DNA of 54,697 nt, taken from the NCBI GenBank assembly GCA_019873665.1, contig JAIOAV010000021.1:1-54697 (forward strand). The letters run 5' to 3'. Under the pieces are notes generated by a model. It ran no database searches, was not told the origin of the DNA, and was given only the letters and a program-made list of their open reading frames with translations. The position numbers and the translations under genes are program-made. This document shows positions 41,556-49,956 of this stretch, piece by piece (the stretch's first letter is position 1; every line of letters begins with the position of its first letter). This stretch comes from Chloroflexota bacterium. GTDB lineage: Bacteria > Chloroflexota > Anaerolineae > JAAYEA01.

Positions 41556-41785
41556 CCCTCTCTCCCAAAGAACGTATTGATGTCAAAGACGAGGGTGCGC
41601 GACGCGCCGCAGCGTGGGCATTGCACCTGCAGGACGTCATAGTGCTTGCCCTCGCGCTCCATCAGCATCTGCACCTGTAACTGGTAGCGGCCACCGCACG
41701 CGCACCGCAATCGGCGCAGGTATTGGCGCTCCGCGGCGATACTCTGCACCGGAACCGCTGGCCCGAAAGCGGACTCTTCGCTCAC
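41552..41785 (-). CDS. Small zinc-ribbon protein
   Basis: A 77-residue protein with two Cys pairs, CAC (residues 28-30) and CPRC (~55-58), consistent with a zinc ribbon. The beta-rich middle (RYQLQVQMLM...YDVLQVQCPRCG) supports that fold. The start appears to be GTG at 41785, after a G-rich run. It overlaps the start of the CcsA-like gene by four bases, so the two are translationally coupled. The function is unknown; a role in delivering or sensing redox for the membrane partner is speculative. Confidence 0.65.
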   Translation of the reverse strand: MSEESAFGPAVPVQSIAAERQYLRRLRCACGGRYQLQVQMLMEREGKHYDVLQVQCPRCGASRTLVFDINTFFGREG

Positions 41786-41880
41786 CGATCATACCCCCCG
41801 GAGATGAGGCCGCGTGGCACACTCTGCGGGTCCTCCCATTTGGATTATATCACCCCGGCGTGCCGCTGTCAATGATCGAG

Positions 41881-41909
41881 TTGGCTTCGCGCGATGATGG
41901 TGGTATAAT
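41881..41909 (+). promoter_or_regulatory. Promoter of the mannosyltransferase-flippase operon
   Basis: TTGGCT (41881-41886) and a perfect TATAAT (41904-41909) are 17 bp apart. They lie 68 bp before the GTG start. Confidence 0.7.
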
Positions 41910-41977
41910 CGCATACTTGGTCGGGCCAATGCGTCGTGCTTTCGGCCCGAATCTGATGTGGAGGAGTCTGAACCGCT

Positions 41978-42676
41978 GTGAGAACGCTGGTCGTCCTGCC
42001 CACATATAACGAAGCGCAGAACCTGCCCAGGATGGTGGCCGAGCTGTTGTCCCTGGGTGTGCACGTCCTGGTGATTGACGACAATTCGCCGGATGGCACG
42101 GGCCAGATCGCTGACGAGCTGCAGGCAAAGCATCCTACTGCCGTCAATGTCATCCACCGCGCCGGCAAGCTGGGCCTCGGCACGGCGTATGTTACCGGTT
42201 TCAAGTATGCGCTGGCGCATGGCGCAGATGCCGTCATCCAAATGGACGCCGACTTTTCGCACTCTCCCTCGTACATACCCAAGTTCTTGCCCCTTCTGGC
42301 CGAATATGACGTAGTGATCGGCTCTCGCTACACCGACGGCGGCAGGCTGGATGACCGATGGCCGCTCTGGCGACGCGGGCTGAGCGGTTTTGGCAACTGG
42401 TACGCGCGGACAATCACCGGCCTGCCGATCCGCGATGTGACTTCCGGCTTTCGCTTCTACACACGACAGGCATTGGCCGGGCTGCCGCTGGATCGGCTGG
42501 TGTGCAGCGGCTATGCGTTCCAGATCGAGGTCGCGTATGTCTGCTATCGTCTGGGATACCGCATACACGAAGAGCCGATCACCTTTGAGGAACGCGAGCA
42601 GGGGCAATCCAAGATGTCCACCAAGATCATGTTCGAGGCCATGTGGCGCGTGTGGCAGATGAAATGGCGGTACTAG
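41978..42676 (+). CDS. Polyprenol-phosphate mannosyltransferase (DPM1-like, GT2)
   Basis: A 232-residue GT-A fold enzyme of family GT2 that transfers a sugar, typically mannose, from a nucleotide sugar to polyprenol phosphate on the cytoplasmic face. LPTYNEAQNLP and VIDDNSPDGTG bind the nucleotide, QMDADFSHSP holds the DxD-like metal site, and SGFRFYTRQAL completes the family pattern. There is no C-terminal membrane domain, so it is the soluble DPM1 form. The start is GTG with GAGGAG upstream. It overlaps the next gene by a few bases, linking it with the large membrane protein that may use its lipid product. Confidence 0.93.
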   Translation: MRTLVVLPTYNEAQNLPRMVAELLSLGVHVLVIDDNSPDGTGQIADELQAKHPTAVNVIHRAGKLGLGTAYVTGFKYALAHGADAVIQMDADFSHSPSYIPKFLPLLAEYDVVIGSRYTDGGRLDDRWPLWRRGLSGFGNWYARTITGLPIRDVTSGFRFYTRQALAGLPLDRLVCSGYAFQIEVAYVCYRLGYRIHEEPITFEEREQGQSKMSTKIMFEAMWRVWQMKWRY

Positions 42677-45600
42677 AGGACATGCTGCTGACAAGGCGCA
42701 TTCCCCGCTGGCGCTCCCTGGCATGGCAGGATGTCGCTATCGTCTGCGGGTTCTTTCTCCTGGCGCTGATCTTCTTCTGGCCTGTTACGGTGGGCGGGAA
42801 GACGCTCCTCCCGCTGGATAACCTCTACCTGTCCGAGCCGTGGCAATCGCAGGCGGCGGTGATGGGCGTCACCACGCCACATAACGGCCTCCTCAGCGAC
42901 CTCGTTTTGGAGAACTATGTCTGGAAGCGGTTCATCGTCGAATCGCTGCGTGCACGACGCGTTCCGCTCTGGAACCCGTACCTCTTCGCCGGCGTCCCCT
43001 TCCTGGCAGCCGGGCAGCACTCGGCACTCTATCCCCTGAGCCTAGTGTATTATATCCTGCCGCTGCCGCAGGCATTCGGCTGGTTCACCATGCTGCAGTT
43101 CTTCCTCACTGCCGTGTTCACCTACGCCTACGGGCGCATACTCGGCATGAATCGCTTCGGCGCGTTCATCGCCGGCCTGACCTATACCTTCAGCCTCTTT
43201 ATGGTGGCGCAGGTTGTCTTTCCCATGATCATCGCGGCGCTGGCATGGCTGCCGTTGCTGCTGGCAGCGATCGAGCTGATCGTCCGCGCCCGCGCCGAGC
43301 GCGCCGATGGCTCGCCTTTGCCTGGGCTGGTGCTGGGCGTACTGGCGCTGGGTTGCGAGTGGCTGGCGGGACACGGGGAGATCACCTACTTTACGCTGAT
43401 CGTCATGGCCCTGTACACCTTGTGGCGGCTAATCAGCGTGGGCTGGCAGACAGGGCGCGCGCGAGGGGCCCGACCCGCGCTGGCGCGGGTCGGCAGCGCG
43501 GCAGGCTGGCTGCTTTTAATGGTAGCGCTCGGCTTCTGCCTCGGCGCGATCCAGATTGTGCCCCTGCTGGAACTGGTGCGCGTCAACTTTCGCCAGGGAT
43601 CGGTAACGCTACAGGATGTCATTGGCTGGGCCTATCCGATTCGACGGCTTCTGGCCTTTGTGATGCCAGACTTTTTCGGGAATCCCAGCCACCACGCTTA
43701 CTGGGACGTGTTCAGCCGGACGATCGTGCCGGCAACGCGCAATTATGCCGGACAGCCGATCACCACCATAGACTGGGGAATCAAGAACTATGTGGAAGGA
43801 GCCAGTTACGTCGGCATCCTGCCGCTCTTTTTGGCGCTAATCGGCATAGTGGGCAGAGGGTGGGGACAGCGCAACGCCGCGGAGCTGACCATCGCGCGGC
43901 AGCGGACGTATGTCTGGTTCTTTGTGGCGCTGGCGCTCTTTTCACTCCTCCTCGCCTTTGGCACGCCTCTCTATGCGGTGATCTTTACCCTGCCGGTGCT
44001 CAGCCAGTCGCATTCCCCATTTCGCTGGATATTCCCCTATGTCTTTAGCGTCAGCACCCTGGCCGGGATCGGCGCGACGTATCTGGGCGAGCAGCTCTCG
44101 TCCGGCGCGCGGCGCTGGACCGCGCGGCTGAGCGGGCTGGCGGCAGCGGCTGGCATGCTGGCGCTGGCAGCGCTCGCGGCCGGGCTGGTGTTTCCCGCGC
44201 GCGCGATCCCGCTGGCGGAGCAGGTGATGCTCCGCCTCACCAAAGCGCCAGAGGCCTTCGCCGATGGGCGCATGTTCTTCTCTTACCAGTTCCGCAACGT
44301 CGCCATCCTGAGCGGGCTACTGGTGGGAAGCGGCCTCGTCCTCTGGCTGGCGAGTCGGGAATGGGGATGGCGGCGCGGCGCACGCGGGGTGCGCGTCTGG
44401 CAGCCGCTGGCCGCCCTGCTGCTGATGGCAGACCTCTATGTGCTGGGCAGCGGTTTCAACCCGGCGGTTGACCCCGCGCTGCTGGATGTCAGGCTGCCGG
44501 TTGTCGAGTTTCTGCAGAGCGACGCCGAGCTGTACCGCATCGCGACCTTTGACACGCGGGACGCCAAGCCATTCCCGGCGAATGTCGGCATGTACTTTGA
44601 CATCCAGGACATCGCCGGCTATGACTCGATCATCCCGCGCCAGTACACCCAGTTCATGAGGCTGATCGAGGATCAGGGCGAGCTGCTCTACAACCGCATC
44701 GCCCGCCTGCGCCACCCCGAGTCGCTCGATTCACCGCTGCTGGACCTGCTCAACGTCAAGTACGTGCTGACGGAGGAGACGGTCACGCGGCCGGGCTACA
44801 CGCTGGTCTATGACGGCGAGCTGAGGGTCTATCGCAACGACGACTATATGCCGCGTGCCTTTGTCGTGCGCGAGGCGCAGGTGGTGGCCGACGAGTCGCA
44901 ACTCTATGACGCGCTGCGCACCTTTGACCCGCGCCGCACGGCGGTGGTGGAAGAGGCGGCGCCGCCGCTTGGCGCTGCGCCGGTCGTCGGCACAGATCGA
45001 GTCGAGATCGCGGCCTACACGCCGAACGAGGTGGTCATCGCGGCGACGCTGCCGACGACCGGCATGCTTGTCCTGGCAGATAGCCATTTTGGCGACTGGT
45101 TGGGGCTTTTCAACGGGTGGAAAGCGTTTGTGACGCCGGAGGGGGCAGCCGAAGAGGAGGAGCTGCACATCTACCGCGTGGACGGCAACTTTCGCGGGGT
45201 AGTGTTGACCGCCGGATCACACATCGTGCGCTTTCGCTATTCGCCCATGTCAGTCAAGTTCGGCCTCTTTGGCTCCTTCTTCGGCGCGATGGTCTTGCTG
45301 CTCATCGTGGGCGTTGGCGTGTGGGGGCGGTACTACAAAGAGGACGCCGGCGATCATGTGGTGCGCCGCGTTGTCAAGAATACCGCCGCGCCCATCACCT
45401 TGACGCTGGTGAACCGCGGCATGGATATGGCTTTTGCCATGTTCATGTTACGCGTTCTCGGCCCGGTGAACGCAGGCAAATATACCTTTGCCGTAGTGGT
45501 CGTAACGTGGTTTGAGATCCTGACTAACTTTGGCCTGAACACGCTGCTCACGCGTGAGGTGGCGCGTGATCGAGCGCACGCGAACCGTTACCTGGTGAAC

Positions 45601-46800
45601 TCGACGATCTTGCGGCTCGCGTTTGGCCTGCTCGCCGTGCCTCTAGCGCTCGCCTTCAGCGGCTTCTGGGGCGCGGCATTCGAGCTCGCATCAGACACGC
45701 GCCTGGCGATCCTGCTCTTCACCATCGGCCTGATCCCCAGCGGCATCTCCACAGGTCTCACGGCGGTCTTTAATGCCTACGAAAAGATGGAATACCCCGC
45801 CGCGATCTCGGTGTTGACGACCATCCTGCGGATCATCGGCGGCACGTTGGCGCTGTTGCTGGGCTTTGGTTTTGTCGGCCTGGCGGCCGTCTCGATACTG
45901 GTGAGCTCGATCACATTGCTCGTGCTCTGCGTCGCGGTGGTGCAGCAGTTCTTCCGGCCCCGCCTTGAGCTTGACTTCGCCCTGCAACGGCGGATGCTCA
46001 GCGAGTCATATCCGCTGATGATCAACCATCTCCTGGCGACGCTGTTCATCAAGGTCAACGTCACGCTGTTGCAAGCGATGAAGGGGGATCAGGTGGTGGG
46101 CTATGTGGGCACGGCGTACAAGCCCGTGGACGCGCTGACGATCATCCCCTCCTACTTTACGATGGCGCTCTTTCCCCTGATGTCGCGCTACGCCATATCG
46201 GCGCGTGACTCGTTGCGGCGCGCCTACCTAGTGTCGCTGCGGCTGCTGCTGTGGGTGTCCCTGCCGCTGATGGTCACGTTTATCTTTGCCGCCGAGCCGC
46301 TGATCGCGCTCCTGGGCGGCGCCAAGTATCTGCCCGAATCGCGCATCGCGCTGCAGTTGATGATCGGCTTTCTACCGTTCAGCTTTGTCAACGGCGTGAC
46401 GCAATATGTCCTGATCGCCCTGGATCAACAGCGCTTTCTCACGCGGGCCTTTGCCTTCGCCCTCGCCTTTAACCTGGTCGCTAACATCTTGCTGATCCCC
46501 GCATACAGCTATCGCGCCTCGGCGGTGATCATGATCTTTTCCGAGATAGCGCTGCTGCTGCCGTTCTACTACTGTATCCGTCGCCACCTGGGCAGCGTCC
46601 CGTGGTTCTCGCTGGCATGGCGTCCCGCGTTGGGAGCGGCGGCGATGGCCCTGATCCTGCTGGCGTTGCGCTCGCATAGCCTGATCCTCACTCTGCCGCT
46701 GGCGCTGGTGGCCTATGCGGCGATCCTGTTGGTTACCGGCGGCGTGACGGCGGAAGACCGAGCGCTGATCCGCGAGGCGCGGTCGCACACCGCGCCATGA
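42664..46800 (+). CDS. YfhO-like / polysaccharide flippase fusion protein
   Basis: A 1378-residue membrane protein joining two usually separate families. Residues ~1-890 resemble YfhO: LPLDNLYLSEPWQS near the start, some twelve hydrophobic helices, then an extracytoplasmic beta-rich region (~610-850) and a closing helix (~868-890). YfhO proteins are GT-C-like glycosyltransferases using polyprenol-linked sugars. Residues ~895-1365 are an oligosaccharide flippase (Wzx/MATE type) starting VKNTAAPITLTLVNRGMD, with ~12-14 helices. The start at 42664 overlaps the upstream gene; 42682 with AGAGG is an alternative. The frame is open throughout, so it is a true fusion, not two genes. Confidence 0.88.
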   Translation: MAVLEDMLLTRRIPRWRSLAWQDVAIVCGFFLLALIFFWPVTVGGKTLLPLDNLYLSEPWQSQAAVMGVTTPHNGLLSDLVLENYVWKRFIVESLRARRVPLWNPYLFAGVPFLAAGQHSALYPLSLVYYILPLPQAFGWFTMLQFFLTAVFTYAYGRILGMNRFGAFIAGLTYTFSLFMVAQVVFPMIIAALAWLPLLLAAIELIVRARAERADGSPLPGLVLGVLALGCEWLAGHGEITYFTLIVMALYTLWRLISVGWQTGRARGARPALARVGSAAGWLLLMVALGFCLGAIQIVPLLELVRVNFRQGSVTLQDVIGWAYPIRRLLAFVMPDFFGNPSHHAYWDVFSRTIVPATRNYAGQPITTIDWGIKNYVEGASYVGILPLFLALIGIVGRGWGQRNAAELTIARQRTYVWFFVALALFSLLLAFGTPLYAVIFTLPVLSQSHSPFRWIFPYVFSVSTLAGIGATYLGEQLSSGARRWTARLSGLAAAAGMLALAALAAGLVFPARAIPLAEQVMLRLTKAPEAFADGRMFFSYQFRNVAILSGLLVGSGLVLWLASREWGWRRGARGVRVWQPLAALLLMADLYVLGSGFNPAVDPALLDVRLPVVEFLQSDAELYRIATFDTRDAKPFPANVGMYFDIQDIAGYDSIIPRQYTQFMRLIEDQGELLYNRIARLRHPESLDSPLLDLLNVKYVLTEETVTRPGYTLVYDGELRVYRNDDYMPRAFVVREAQVVADESQLYDALRTFDPRRTAVVEEAAPPLGAAPVVGTDRVEIAAYTPNEVVIAATLPTTGMLVLADSHFGDWLGLFNGWKAFVTPEGAAEEEELHIYRVDGNFRGVVLTAGSHIVRFRYSPMSVKFGLFGSFFGAMVLLLIVGVGVWGRYYKEDAGDHVVRRVVKNTAAPITLTLVNRGMDMAFAMFMLRVLGPVNAGKYTFAVVVVTWFEILTNFGLNTLLTREVARDRAHANRYLVNSTILRLAFGLLAVPLALAFSGFWGAAFELASDTRLAILLFTIGLIPSGISTGLTAVFNAYEKMEYPAAISVLTTILRIIGGTLALLLGFGFVGLAAVSILVSSITLLVLCVAVVQQFFRPRLELDFALQRRMLSESYPLMINHLLATLFIKVNVTLLQAMKGDQVVGYVGTAYKPVDALTIIPSYFTMALFPLMSRYAISARDSLRRAYLVSLRLLLWVSLPLMVTFIFAAEPLIALLGGAKYLPESRIALQLMIGFLPFSFVNGVTQYVLIALDQQRFLTRAFAFALAFNLVANILLIPAYSYRASAVIMIFSEIALLLPFYYCIRRHLGSVPWFSLAWRPALGAAAMALILLALRSHSLILTLPLALVAYAAILLVTGGVTAEDRALIREARSHTAP

Positions 46801-46817
46801 CGCCGGATGCTATGGCG

Positions 46818-46847
46818 TTGGACAGAGACGATCGCGGGTGTTATAAT
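46818..46847 (+). promoter_or_regulatory. Promoter of asnS
   Basis: TTGGAC (46818-46823) and TATAAT (46842-46847) are 18 bp apart. They lie 61 bp before the ATG at 46909. Confidence 0.65.
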
Positions 46848-46908
46848 CCCACCCGCTGACAGGCGCTTGTTGATACAATGACGTACCCCATCCACGGGAG
46901 GAGGGCAG

Positions 46909-48213
46909 ATGGCTGAACATGTGTACATCCGCGACATTGCCGCCCATGTGGGCGAGACGGTTACCCTCAAGGGGTGGCTTTACAACAAGACCGACAAGGG
47001 GCGTTTGCAGTTCCTGCTCGTGCGCGATGGCACCGGCATCATCCAGGCGGTGGTCTTTCGCAAAGAGGTATCGCCGGAAGTATTCGAAGATGCCAGGCGG
47101 GTAACGCAAGAGTCATCGGTGATCGTTACCGGCGTGGTGCGAGAGGACGCGCGTGCGCCGGGCAAGCCGGGCGGCTATGAGCTGGGCGTCTCCGATTTCC
47201 AGATCTTTCAGTTGGCGGAGGAATACCCGATTGCGCCCAAGGAGCATGGCGTCGGGTTTCTGATGGAGCACCGTCACCTCTGGTTGCGCTCCGCGCAACA
47301 GAACGCCATTCTCCTGGTGCGGGCCGAGATTGTCCGCGCCATCCGCGAGTGGCTGGATACGCACGGCTTTGTCAACTGCGACACGCCCATCCTCACCCCC
47401 ACCTCATGCGAGGACACCACCTCACTCTTCGAGACCGACTATTTCGGCACGCCCGCGTATCTGACGCAGAGTGGCCAGCTTTACAACGAGGCCACGATCA
47501 TGTCGCTGGGGCGCGTCTATTGCTTTGGCCCCACTTTCCGCGCGGAAAAGAGCAAGACCCGCCGCCACCTCACCGAGTTCTGGATGGTGGAGCCGGAGAT
47601 GGCCTGGGCAGACCTGGACGAGTGCATGCGCATCGAGGAGGAGTTCGTCTCCCACATCGTACAATCGGTGCTCAAGAATCGCGCCGCGGAGCTCAAGGAG
47701 CTGGAGCGTGACACCACGGCGCTGGAGCGGATCGCGCCGCCCTTCCCGCGCATCTCCTATACCGAGGCGGTCAAGGCGCTAAACGAAAAGGGCGTGGAGA
47801 TCACATGGGGCGACGATTTCGGCGCGCCGCACGAGACGGCATTGGGCGAGATGTTCGACAAGCCGGTGTTCGTCCATCGCTATCCCGCGCGCTGCAAGGC
47901 GTTCTACATGGAGGTCGATCCGGCGGATCCGCAGCTATCGCTCTCCGTTGACTTGATCGCGCCGGAGGGGTTCGGCGAGATCATCGGCGGCGGGCAACGC
48001 ACGGCAAGCCTGGAGTTGCTGGAGGAGCGCATCCGCCAGTACAAGCTGCCGCGCGAGGCGTATCAGTGGTACATTGACCTGCGCCGTTATGGCGCGGTGC
48101 CGCATTCCGGCTTTGGCCTCGGCGTGGAGCGGACGGTGGCGTGGCTCTGCAATCTGCCGCACATCCGCGAGACGATCCCCTTCCCGCGCATGCTGGAGCG
48201 GATCTATCCCTGA
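46909..48213 (+). CDS. asnS: Asparaginyl-tRNA synthetase
   Basis: A 434-residue class IIb synthetase charging tRNA-Asn. The N-terminal OB fold (~1-110, [18 protein letters not shown]) binds the anticodon. Motif 2 is in [26 protein letters not shown], where the AEKS pattern separates AsnRS from AspRS. Motif 3 is [13 protein letters not shown] near the C-terminus. Length matches the compact archaeal/thermophile type. The ribosome site GGGAGGAGGG precedes the ATG. It is a single-gene unit with its own promoter. No T-box was seen in its short leader. Confidence 0.96.
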   Translation: MAEHVYIRDIAAHVGETVTLKGWLYNKTDKGRLQFLLVRDGTGIIQAVVFRKEVSPEVFEDARRVTQESSVIVTGVVREDARAPGKPGGYELGVSDFQIFQLAEEYPIAPKEHGVGFLMEHRHLWLRSAQQNAILLVRAEIVRAIREWLDTHGFVNCDTPILTPTSCEDTTSLFETDYFGTPAYLTQSGQLYNEATIMSLGRVYCFGPTFRAEKSKTRRHLTEFWMVEPEMAWADLDECMRIEEEFVSHIVQSVLKNRAAELKELERDTTALERIAPPFPRISYTEAVKALNEKGVEITWGDDFGAPHETALGEMFDKPVFVHRYPARCKAFYMEVDPADPQLSLSVDLIAPEGFGEIIGGGQRTASLELLEERIRQYKLPREAYQWYIDLRRYGAVPHSGFGLGVERTVAWLCNLPHIRETIPFPRMLERIYP

Positions 48214-48237
48214 TCCCCGATTCCGCGATGCGATGAC

Positions 48238-48272
48238 AGCGACTGGCATTGGTGGCATGCTGGTCGCTTTTT
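48238..48272 (+). terminator. Candidate terminator after asnS
   Basis: AGCGAC (48238-48243) can pair with GTCGCT (48263-48268), followed by a run of five T. The stem is short with a 19-base loop, so confidence is modest. Confidence 0.4.
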
Positions 48273-48277
48273 CGTAC

Positions 48278-48305
48278 TTGGCATAGGAGCAGTCCGTGAT
48301 ATAAT
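48278..48305 (+). promoter_or_regulatory. Promoter of the NAL1-like protease gene
   Basis: TTGGCA (48278-48283) and TATAAT (48300-48305) are spaced 16 bp. They lie 77 bp before the start used here. Confidence 0.65.
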
Positions 48306-48382
48306 GATAGTTAGTTGAAATCAGGCCGCAGCCGGGCGCAAACTGGCGGATGGGTCAAACATCAGCGGACGTGGGGGGCAGG

Positions 48383-49798
48383 ATGGCGCAATCGCTTGCC
48401 GAGATCGCCAGGATCAAGCAGCTTTACGAGTCATCGCTATTCAGGGACCCGAATATCGTGGGTCTGGCAAGTGGTTACAAGACCATCGGCGGCGCGGTAA
48501 CCGAAGAGCCGGCGCTCATCGTGTACGTCATCGCCAAGGTGCCGCGATCCAGGCTGGCAGCCAGCCGCCTGATGCCTTCGCGGATCACCCTCTACAACTC
48601 GATCACGGGGCGCGACGAGGAAGTGGTTACCGATGTAGTGGAGACAGGCCCCGTCTTTGCCCTCTCCTATACCGGCCGGTATCGTCCCGCGCCGGGCGGC
48701 GTGAGCGTCGGCCACGCTGCGACGACAGCGGGCACGCTGGGCGGCTACGTGCTGGACCGACGCACCGGTGAACTGCTGTTGCTCAGCAACAATCACGTGC
48801 TGGCGAACCAGAACCGCTGCCAGGAGGGCGATCCCGTCCTGCAGCAAGGGCCACTGGACGGTGGCACCGTCAGCGACGCCATCGCCACCCTGTGCCGCTG
48901 GGTGCCGCTGGATTTTGCCGCCAACGGCAGCAACCTGGTGGACGCGGCGGTTGCCCGGCCGCTGTCGCTCGATATGGTGGAGCTGGCCGTGCTGAGCCTG
49001 GGCCCCGGCCCGGGGGCGACAGCAGCGGCGCAGATCGGTATGGCGGTGCAAAAGTGCGGCCGCACCACCGAGCGCACCAGCGGCGGGCGCATCGCGGCGG
49101 TGGACGCCACCTTTCGCGTGGACTACAGCTACACCGGCGCGCAGACGGCCACCTTTCGCGACGTGATCGTCATCACCGGCCCGGAGCGCTTTTGCCAGCC
49201 CGGCGATTCCGGCTCCTTTCTCCTTACCGACGAGCCGGACCCCAAGCTGACCGGGCTGCTCTTTGCCGGGAACGCCAGCGGCACGTTCTCGCTGGCGAAC
49301 CACATCCACCACGTCTTTAACCTGCTCGATGTGGAATTGGTGTGCGCGCCCACAGAGGTGGTGCGCGAGACGCTGTGGGAGGCGCGCCTGGAGGACCTGC
49401 GCGCGCTGCGCGACCAGGTGCTCAGCCGTCTGCGCGAGGGAAAGCGGTATCTGTTGCTTTTGGAGCGGCACAACGCCGAGATCTGGCGCATACTGCGCGC
49501 CCACCCAGAGCTCAAGGCGCTGGCAGCAGAGCTGGCCGTGCCGCTGCTCAACGCCCTTTACACAGCAGACGAGTCCTCGGCCATCGTCTTTGACAAGGCA
49601 TTCTTCACCCAAGTCCGCGCGCTGCTCGGCCAGATGCGCGCTCACGCCGGCGTCTCGCTGCAGAACACTCTCCTGTGGCTAGAAGGGGAGCTGTGGCGAT
49701 ACGAGGACAAGACCATCGCGCAGATGCTCAAAGAACTCAAGACGCCGGCGGCGCTGCCGCTGCCGATCCGGCAGCTCGGGCGGCGAAGCGGCGGCTAG
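48383..49798 (+). CDS. Trypsin-like serine protease, NAL1-like
   Basis: A 471-residue protein with a chymotrypsin fold (~100-330). The triad is His138 (LSNNHVLAN), Asp187 (LVDAAVA) and Ser276 (QPGDSGSFLL). Arrangement and the ALIVYV and AVQKCGRTT segments resemble the NAL1-like family known from plants and bacteria. There is no signal peptide, so it is probably intracellular. After the protease domain comes a helical region (~340-470) rich in Leu, Arg and Glu that may bind a partner or form oligomers. Start at 48383 follows a GGGGGG run; 48350 is an alternative adding 11 residues. Confidence 0.82.
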   Translation: MAQSLAEIARIKQLYESSLFRDPNIVGLASGYKTIGGAVTEEPALIVYVIAKVPRSRLAASRLMPSRITLYNSITGRDEEVVTDVVETGPVFALSYTGRYRPAPGGVSVGHAATTAGTLGGYVLDRRTGELLLLSNNHVLANQNRCQEGDPVLQQGPLDGGTVSDAIATLCRWVPLDFAANGSNLVDAAVARPLSLDMVELAVLSLGPGPGATAAAQIGMAVQKCGRTTERTSGGRIAAVDATFRVDYSYTGAQTATFRDVIVITGPERFCQPGDSGSFLLTDEPDPKLTGLLFAGNASGTFSLANHIHHVFNLLDVELVCAPTEVVRETLWEARLEDLRALRDQVLSRLREGKRYLLLLERHNAEIWRILRAHPELKALAAELAVPLLNALYTADESSAIVFDKAFFTQVRALLGQMRAHAGVSLQNTLLWLEGELWRYEDKTIAQMLKELKTPAALPLPIRQLGRRSGG

Positions 49799-49854
49799 GT
49801 TGCCGGCAAGGAGCGCTAACGCCACATCCCTGCGCGTGCCATGGCCAACACAGA

Positions 49855-49889
49855 CGCCCGAGCCAGCTTGTCGCTAGCTCGGGCGCTTT
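49855..49889 (+). terminator. Candidate terminator after the protease gene
   Basis: The nine-bp stem CGCCCGAGC (49855-49863) / GCTCGGGCG (49877-49885) with a 13-base loop is followed by CTTTC. It lies in the convergent gap and may act on both strands. Confidence 0.55.
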
Positions 49890-49956
49890 CGCTTGTTGCG
49901 GTGAGCTGGATCGCAGAGGCTATGCGATCAGATGACGTTCCCCCGATTGTCAGCCT

